Source of the DNA: Coriobacteriales bacterium
GTDB lineage: Bacteria > Actinomycetota > Coriobacteriia > Coriobacteriales > UBA8131
Direction of reading: 5' to 3'
DNA length: 8,523 nt
Assembly (NCBI GenBank): GCA_031254905.1
Contig: JAIRTN010000097.1
Location: forward strand, 1-8,523
Below the pieces are notes generated by a model that ran no database searches, was not told where the DNA came from, and was given only the letters and a program-made list of their open reading frames with translations. The position numbers and the translations under genes were made by a program. Numbering within the stretch: the stretch's first letter is position 1; each line of letters begins with the position of its first letter. Below are positions 6,117-8,523 of this stretch, piece after piece.

Positions 6117-7406
6117 TTACACGGTTCGCGGGTCGGTTATCTGCGCGGTCAGCGCCGAGGCGGCCACCGTTGCCGGGCTCCCCAGATAAACAAAGGCGTT
6201 GGAATTGCCCATCCGGCCCTTAAAGTTGCGATTGGCGGTCGAGATAATGTTTTCCCCGTCGCTCGGCACGCCGTTGTGAGTGCCAACGCAGGGGCCACAG
6301 CCCGGAGTCACCACGCTTGCGCCGGCTTCGACAAAAATCTGAATATAGCCGGCAGCCATGGCGTCAAGGTAGATGTCGCGCGAGGCGGGGGCAACAACGA
6401 GGCGGAAGTCGGGGTGCAGCTTCTTACCCTTCAATATGCTAGACGCAATAGCAAAATCTTCCAAGCGCCCATTGGTGCAAGTTCCGATATAGCCCTCAGC
6501 GACGGGCAACCCCGCCACTTCGCTGATGGGCGAAACATTGTCAACCGCATGCGGCTTGGCAATCTGTGGCTCAAGTACGCCTACGTCAATCTCGATGGTA
6601 TTTACATAGTTTGCGTCGGGGTCGGGGTCAACCGGCTGAAGGGGACGACTAAGCGAAATCCCGTTGCGCCGGGCGCGCTCGTCAAAAAACGCGAGCGTCT
6701 TTTCGTCCGCCCGCATAAGCCCTGCCTTCGCCCCAAGTTCGACGGCCATGTTAGAAATCGTCATACGCGCGTCGACGGAAAGCGCGTCAATCACCGGGCC
6801 GGAAAACTCAATGGCTTGGTAGGTGGCGCCATCCGCCCCGATAAGTCCCGCAAGATATAAGATGAGGTCCTTTGAGTAGACGCCACTCGGCAGCGTGCCC
6901 TTGTAAATGACGCGCAGGGTTTCGGGAACCTTAAACCAGAGTTTGCCGGAAACCATCGCCGCCGCGCCATCCGTGGAGCCAACGCCCGTCGAGAAGATGT
7001 TGAGCGCACCATAGGTGCAGGTATGGGAGTCGCAACCAACAACAAGGTCGCCACAAAGAACCTTGCCGCTTTCTGGGATGACCTGATGACACACGCCGCA
7101 ACCCCAGTCGTATATCCGCACGCCGCTTTTCTTGCCAAAGGCACGCATCTTCGCCTGTATGGCGCTTACGCCTTCAATGGGCGAGGGGCAGCTATGGTCC
7201 ATGACCATCGCCACCTTCTCAGGGTCAAAAACTGTCTCGGCACCCACGCCCATCGACGCAATCGCGTCAATGGCAAGCGCCGAGGTGCCATCTTGGCTCA
7301 TCGCAAAATCAATATCCGCTATAACGATGTCGCCCGCCCGGGCGTCCGTTCCGCTGCGCGCGGAAAATATCTTCTCCGAAATCGTCTTGCCTGCTATGGG
7401 TATCAC
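6117..7406 (-). CDS. leuC: Large Fe-S subunit of a LeuC/homoaconitase-family hydro-lyase (possible split aconitase)
   Basis: This is the [4Fe-4S] catalytic subunit of the isopropylmalate dehydratase/homoaconitase/aconitase superfamily, in the short archaeal-like form (429 residues, against about 465 for E. coli LeuC). Motifs are [13 protein letters not shown] (7-19), MDHSCPSP (69-76), [11 protein letters not shown] (124-134), [11 protein letters not shown] (139-149), GTCTNGR (308-314), [12 protein letters not shown] (368-379) and [10 protein letters not shown] (392-401). The cluster ligands are Cys310, Cys370 and Cys373. The start is a GTG at 7406: an in-frame TAG lies 11 codons upstream, no other start codon is available between them, and the N-terminus then matches the family. 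GAAGGAA sits very close (2-3 nt) to the GTG, and an upstream mini-ORF overlaps it, so initiation may depend on coupling. The small subunit follows 44 bp later, then the HEAT-like gene and icd. The family is certain; substrate choice among isopropylmalate, citrate, homocitrate or a related acid is open, and I favour citrate from the Icd context. Confidence 0.92.
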   Translation of the reverse strand: MIPIAGKTISEKIFSARSGTDARAGDIVIADIDFAMSQDGTSALAIDAIASMGVGAETVFDPEKVAMVMDHSCPSPIEGVSAIQAKMRAFGKKSGVRIYDWGCGVCHQVIPESGKVLCGDLVVGCDSHTCTYGALNIFSTGVGSTDGAAAMVSGKLWFKVPETLRVIYKGTLPSGVYSKDLILYLAGLIGADGATYQAIEFSGPVIDALSVDARMTISNMAVELGAKAGLMRADEKTLAFFDERARRNGISLSRPLQPVDPDPDANYVNTIEIDVGVLEPQIAKPHAVDNVSPISEVAGLPVAEGYIGTCTNGRLEDFAIASSILKGKKLHPDFRLVVAPASRDIYLDAMAAGYIQIFVEAGASVVTPGCGPCVGTHNGVPSDGENIISTANRNFKGRMGNSNAFVYLGSPATVAASALTAQITDPRTV

Positions 7407-7435
7407 TTCCTTCTCATCCGTCCCTTGGGAAGCAT
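7403..7435 (-). CDS. Possible 10-residue leader peptide overlapping the leuC GTG start
   Basis: The - strand ATG at 7435 opens a frame encoding [10 protein letters not shown], ending in a TGA whose last bases lie in the leuC GTG (sequence AAGTGATA). This gives a classic stop/start overlap and would let terminating ribosomes restart at leuC, which otherwise has poorly spaced SD and a GTG start. A second in-frame ATG gives the shorter MRRK, preceded by AAGGG with 4-nt spacing. There are no runs of Leu codons or attenuator hairpins that would mark a leu leader. A frame this short could arise by chance, so this is tentative. Confidence 0.3.
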   Translation of the reverse strand: MLPKGRMRRK

Positions 7436-7539
7436 CGGCCTAAATCATCCACTTCCCCAGACAGTCGCCTTATATGCTGGCGCCGGCGCTCTCTCAGGCC
7501 ACGGAGGGTTTCTCTTGGAGGGTATTCCTGAAAAGCGTT

Positions 7540-7561
7540 ATCTGTCTGAAATCTGTCTGAA
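7540..7561. repeat. Perfect 11-bp direct tandem duplication upstream of leuC
   Basis: ATCTGTCTGAA occurs twice head to tail on the + strand (7540-7550 and 7551-7561). On the transcribed strand it reads TTCAGACAGAT twice, followed by AACGC. The two copies are spaced about one helical turn apart, so a protein could bind both on the same face of the DNA. It lies about 135 bp before the leuC start. An operator role is inference; a chance slippage duplication is also possible. Confidence 0.6.
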
Positions 7562-7610
7562 CTTACAGTGTACTACTTTTTCTGGCCATTCGGGGCAATT
7601 CCTCGCCCGA

Positions 7611-7700
7611 TTGTTACAGAACATTGCCGTTGCTTGCGCCTGTTTATGGTTGTCTGCGGCCGTCCACGGCCGTTTGCAGATGTTTGCAGATGTTTGCGGT
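7611..7700. repeat. 10-bp degenerate tandem repeat directly after the HAD gene
   Basis: Six consecutive 10-bp units from 7641 to 7700 read TGTTTATGGT, TGTCTGCGGC, CGTCCACGGC, CGTTTGCAGA, TGTTTGCAGA and TGTTTGCGGT on the + strand. Neighbours match at 6-9 of 10 positions, with consensus near YGTYTGCGGT. Weaker units extend it left: TGCTTGCGCC (7631), ACATTGCCGT (7621) and TTGTTACAGA (7611). The array starts 5 bp beyond the HAD stop. The period is near the helical repeat of DNA and is not a multiple of three, so it is unlikely to be coding. Two units create a GC hairpin. The function is unknown. Confidence 0.7.
7657..7672 (-). other. GC-only hairpin within the 10-bp array, downstream of the HAD gene
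   Basis: CGGCCG, TCCA, CGGCCG form a 6-bp all-GC stem with a 4-nt loop (UGGA in the - strand transcript), about 35 nt after the HAD stop. There is no U-run after it on either strand, so it is not a standard intrinsic terminator. It could still pause polymerase or protect the 3' end of the HAD transcript, or be a by-product of the repeat. Confidence 0.45.
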
Positions 7701-7705
7701 TGCCC

Positions 7706-8410
7706 TCACAGGTATTCGATGAGTTCTTGCAGGTTCTGGATACGGATATACGCCTCGCTATCCCCATGAAGGTTATTACGGTCGATAAGGACGGGCGTAA
7801 TCCCCACGCCAGCCGCCCCTTCTGCGTCCGCCTGCGGGTGGTCGCCGACATGCATGGTGTCGGAGGCATGAGCGCCCATCTCGTTTAAGGCAAACCGGAA
7901 TATTTCGGGCTGCGGCTTATACAGACCGACAACCGTCGATGCCACGGTGACATCAAAATAGGAACTGATTCCCACACCGGCGATGACGTTTTCGAGCGAA
8001 CTATCCCAATTTGAGATAAGCCCGAGCGCGATGCCGCGTTCCTTAAGCGCAGAAAGCGTAGGCAGCACATCGTCAAAAGGCACCCAGTTGGACGGGTTAA
8101 GAAACTCCTCAAAGGTCAACCGCGCAACCTGAGGGCCAATCTCGGGGATGCCAACAAGTTCGCAGAGGTAGCTGTAGATGGTCAGCCAGACATTGATGGC
8201 GCATTCCTCGTCGGCCCAAAGAGAATTATCGGCGTTATAAAGTTCCTCGTAATACGCGAACATACGGGGGACGCTGCGCGCGGCAAGTACGGGGTCGACA
8301 TGTGCCCCCAAGCGGGCCGCCACTCTCACCAAAACATCACTCACGGGCGTCGCCGGCTTAAGTAGCGTGCTGCCGACATCGAAAAACACCGTCTGAATAC
8401 CTTTAACCAT
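7706..8410 (-). CDS. HAD-superfamily hydrolase (HAD-IA, REG-2-like) with a DxGxT motif I
   Basis: This is a 234-residue cytosolic haloacid-dehalogenase-superfamily protein, probably a phosphatase. All four HAD motifs can be placed. Motif I is FFDVGSTLL (9-17) with nucleophile Asp11. Motif II is GLISNWD (130-136) with Ser133. Motif III is Lys165 in YKPQPEIF (164-171). Motif IV is VGDHPQADAEGA (188-199) with Asp190 and Asp195. A helical cap of the C1 type lies between about 20 and 110. The second Asp of the usual DxDxT motif is replaced by Gly13; this residue normally acts as acid/base in phosphatases, and DxGxT is seen in REG-2-like HAD-IA proteins. The substrate is therefore uncertain. The ATG at 8410 has GGAG 10 nt upstream, a rather long spacing. 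It is followed by the 10-bp repeat array and lies 299 bp before leuC, so it may be a separate transcription unit. A role with the downstream metabolic genes cannot be claimed. Confidence 0.88.
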   Translation of the reverse strand: MVKGIQTVFFDVGSTLLKPATPVSDVLVRVAARLGAHVDPVLAARSVPRMFAYYEELYNADNSLWADEECAINVWLTIYSYLCELVGIPEIGPQVARLTFEEFLNPSNWVPFDDVLPTLSALKERGIALGLISNWDSSLENVIAGVGISSYFDVTVASTVVGLYKPQPEIFRFALNEMGAHASDTMHVGDHPQADAEGAAGVGITPVLIDRNNLHGDSEAYIRIQNLQELIEYL

Positions 8411-8435
8411 ACCGCTTTGTCTCCATCCTTTTCCC

Positions 8436-8489
8436 CTACACGTACTTTATTGCAGGATGCGTGCCGCCCCGCTCCTCGTACAGCACCAC
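8436..8489 (-). CDS. Possible 17-residue small ORF upstream of the HAD gene
   Basis: On the - strand a GTG at 8489 (or the adjacent GTG at 8486) opens a short frame encoding MVLYEERGGTHPAIKYV and ends at a TAG 25 bp before the HAD start. GGAGGAGG lies just upstream, with 3 nt from its last G to the GTG, which is the strongest ribosome-binding-like sequence in this end of the window. An in-frame TAG at 8502-8504 means it is not the tail of a longer in-frame gene unless there is a frameshift. I do not recognise the peptide. It could be a leader peptide, a degraded gene end or chance. Confidence 0.35.
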   Translation of the reverse strand: MVLYEERGGTHPAIKYV

Positions 8490-8500
8490 AGCCCTCCTCC

Positions 8501-8509
8501 ACTATAGCA
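8501..8509 (-). promoter_or_regulatory. Possible extended -10 element (TGCTATAGT)
   Basis: The - strand reads TGCTATAGT, matching an extended -10 box (TGnTATAAT) at all but one position. The matching -35 would lie at or beyond the window edge and cannot be checked. Transcription from here would begin around the GGAGGAGG of the small ORF, leaving that ribosome site partly or wholly outside the RNA. The promoter and the sORF start are therefore partly competing readings. Confidence 0.3.
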
Positions 8510-8523
8510 GAGTAGCGCAGATA

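Larger units (their letters stand above)
7407..7705. other. 299-bp spacer between the HAD gene and leuC, repeat-rich, no full gene
   Basis: Read in the direction of transcription (-), the spacer first holds the 10-bp repeat array with a GC hairpin. It then holds a stretch without clear pattern, the 11-bp duplication and a pair of GGAGGGT boxes (+ strand 7503-7509 and 7517-7523, 14-bp period). A perfect GCGCCGGCGC palindrome (7480-7489) and the mini-ORF before leuC complete it. TATAAG on the - strand near 7468-7473 resembles a -10 box, but no matching -35 hexamer is found at 16-18 bp. No T-box, SAM/SAH riboswitch or intrinsic terminator was recognised. A promoter for the leuC-icd genes would be expected here but cannot be placed with confidence. 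Confidence 0.5.

Noticed and set aside
7657..7672. Rho-independent terminator of the HAD gene
   Set aside because: The stem is strong (6 GC pairs, 4-nt loop), but no U-run follows on the transcribed strand, so it was listed only as a hairpin.
7407..7705. T-box, leucine attenuator or SAM riboswitch upstream of the leuC-like gene
   Set aside because: No T-box-like AGGGTGGNACCGCG sequence, no Leu-rich leader peptide and no terminator hairpin with a U-run is visible. The GGAGGGT pair is too short to count.

Overview
The window looks like a stretch of a moderately high-GC actinobacterial chromosome, most likely Coriobacteriia (Eggerthellaceae-like). This placement is inference. It rests on a LuxR-type regulator whose HTH follows a multi-pass membrane domain (an architecture expanded in that group) and on the mix of a eukaryotic-type NADP isocitrate dehydrogenase, an archaeal/Thermotoga-length S-adenosylhomocysteine hydrolase and a split homoaconitase-family hydratase. 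There are no RNA genes, CRISPR arrays, transposases or phage genes.

Layout. At the left edge, on the + strand, is the C-terminal part of a membrane-bound LuxR regulator (2-832), much more AT-rich than its neighbours. Everything else is on the - strand. Read in the direction of transcription (right to left): a possible 17-codon sORF (8489-8436); a HAD-superfamily hydrolase (8410-7706); a 299-bp spacer with two short tandem-repeat arrays and a mini-ORF; leuC-like large subunit (7406-6117); leuD-like small subunit (6072-5545); a HEAT-like helical-repeat protein with an Ala/Pro/Lys-rich N-terminus (5542-4760); NADP isocitrate dehydrogenase (4717-3491); a 189-bp spacer almost filled by a 12-bp degenerate tandem repeat; S-adenosylhomocysteine hydrolase (3301-2042); and methylthioribose-1-phosphate isomerase (2031-829). 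The last gene overlaps the luxR stop by 4 bp in convergent orientation.

How the genes fit together. Two metabolic modules can be read. The hydratase large and small subunits followed by Icd suggest a citrate -> isocitrate -> 2-oxoglutarate module, in which the leuCD-type hydratase may act as the aconitase. No leuA or leuB is present here, and the small-subunit specificity loop is not the usual isopropylmalate or homoaconitate sequence. The second module, ahcY-mtnA, handles by-products of S-adenosylmethionine use: AhcY splits S-adenosylhomocysteine and MtnA isomerises methylthioribose-1-phosphate. The HEAT-like protein lies inside the first module, 2 bp after leuD, and has no obvious enzymatic role.

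The most unusual DNA is in the spacers. Three different intergenic tandem repeats have periods of 10, 11 and 12 bp, close to one helical turn, and differ in sequence. I found no known riboswitch, T-box or clear intrinsic terminator. I see no complete new defence or mobile system. The best leads are the repeat-filled spacers, the possible reassignment of leuCD to aconitase, the HEAT-like protein in the operon, and the extra block in MtnA.
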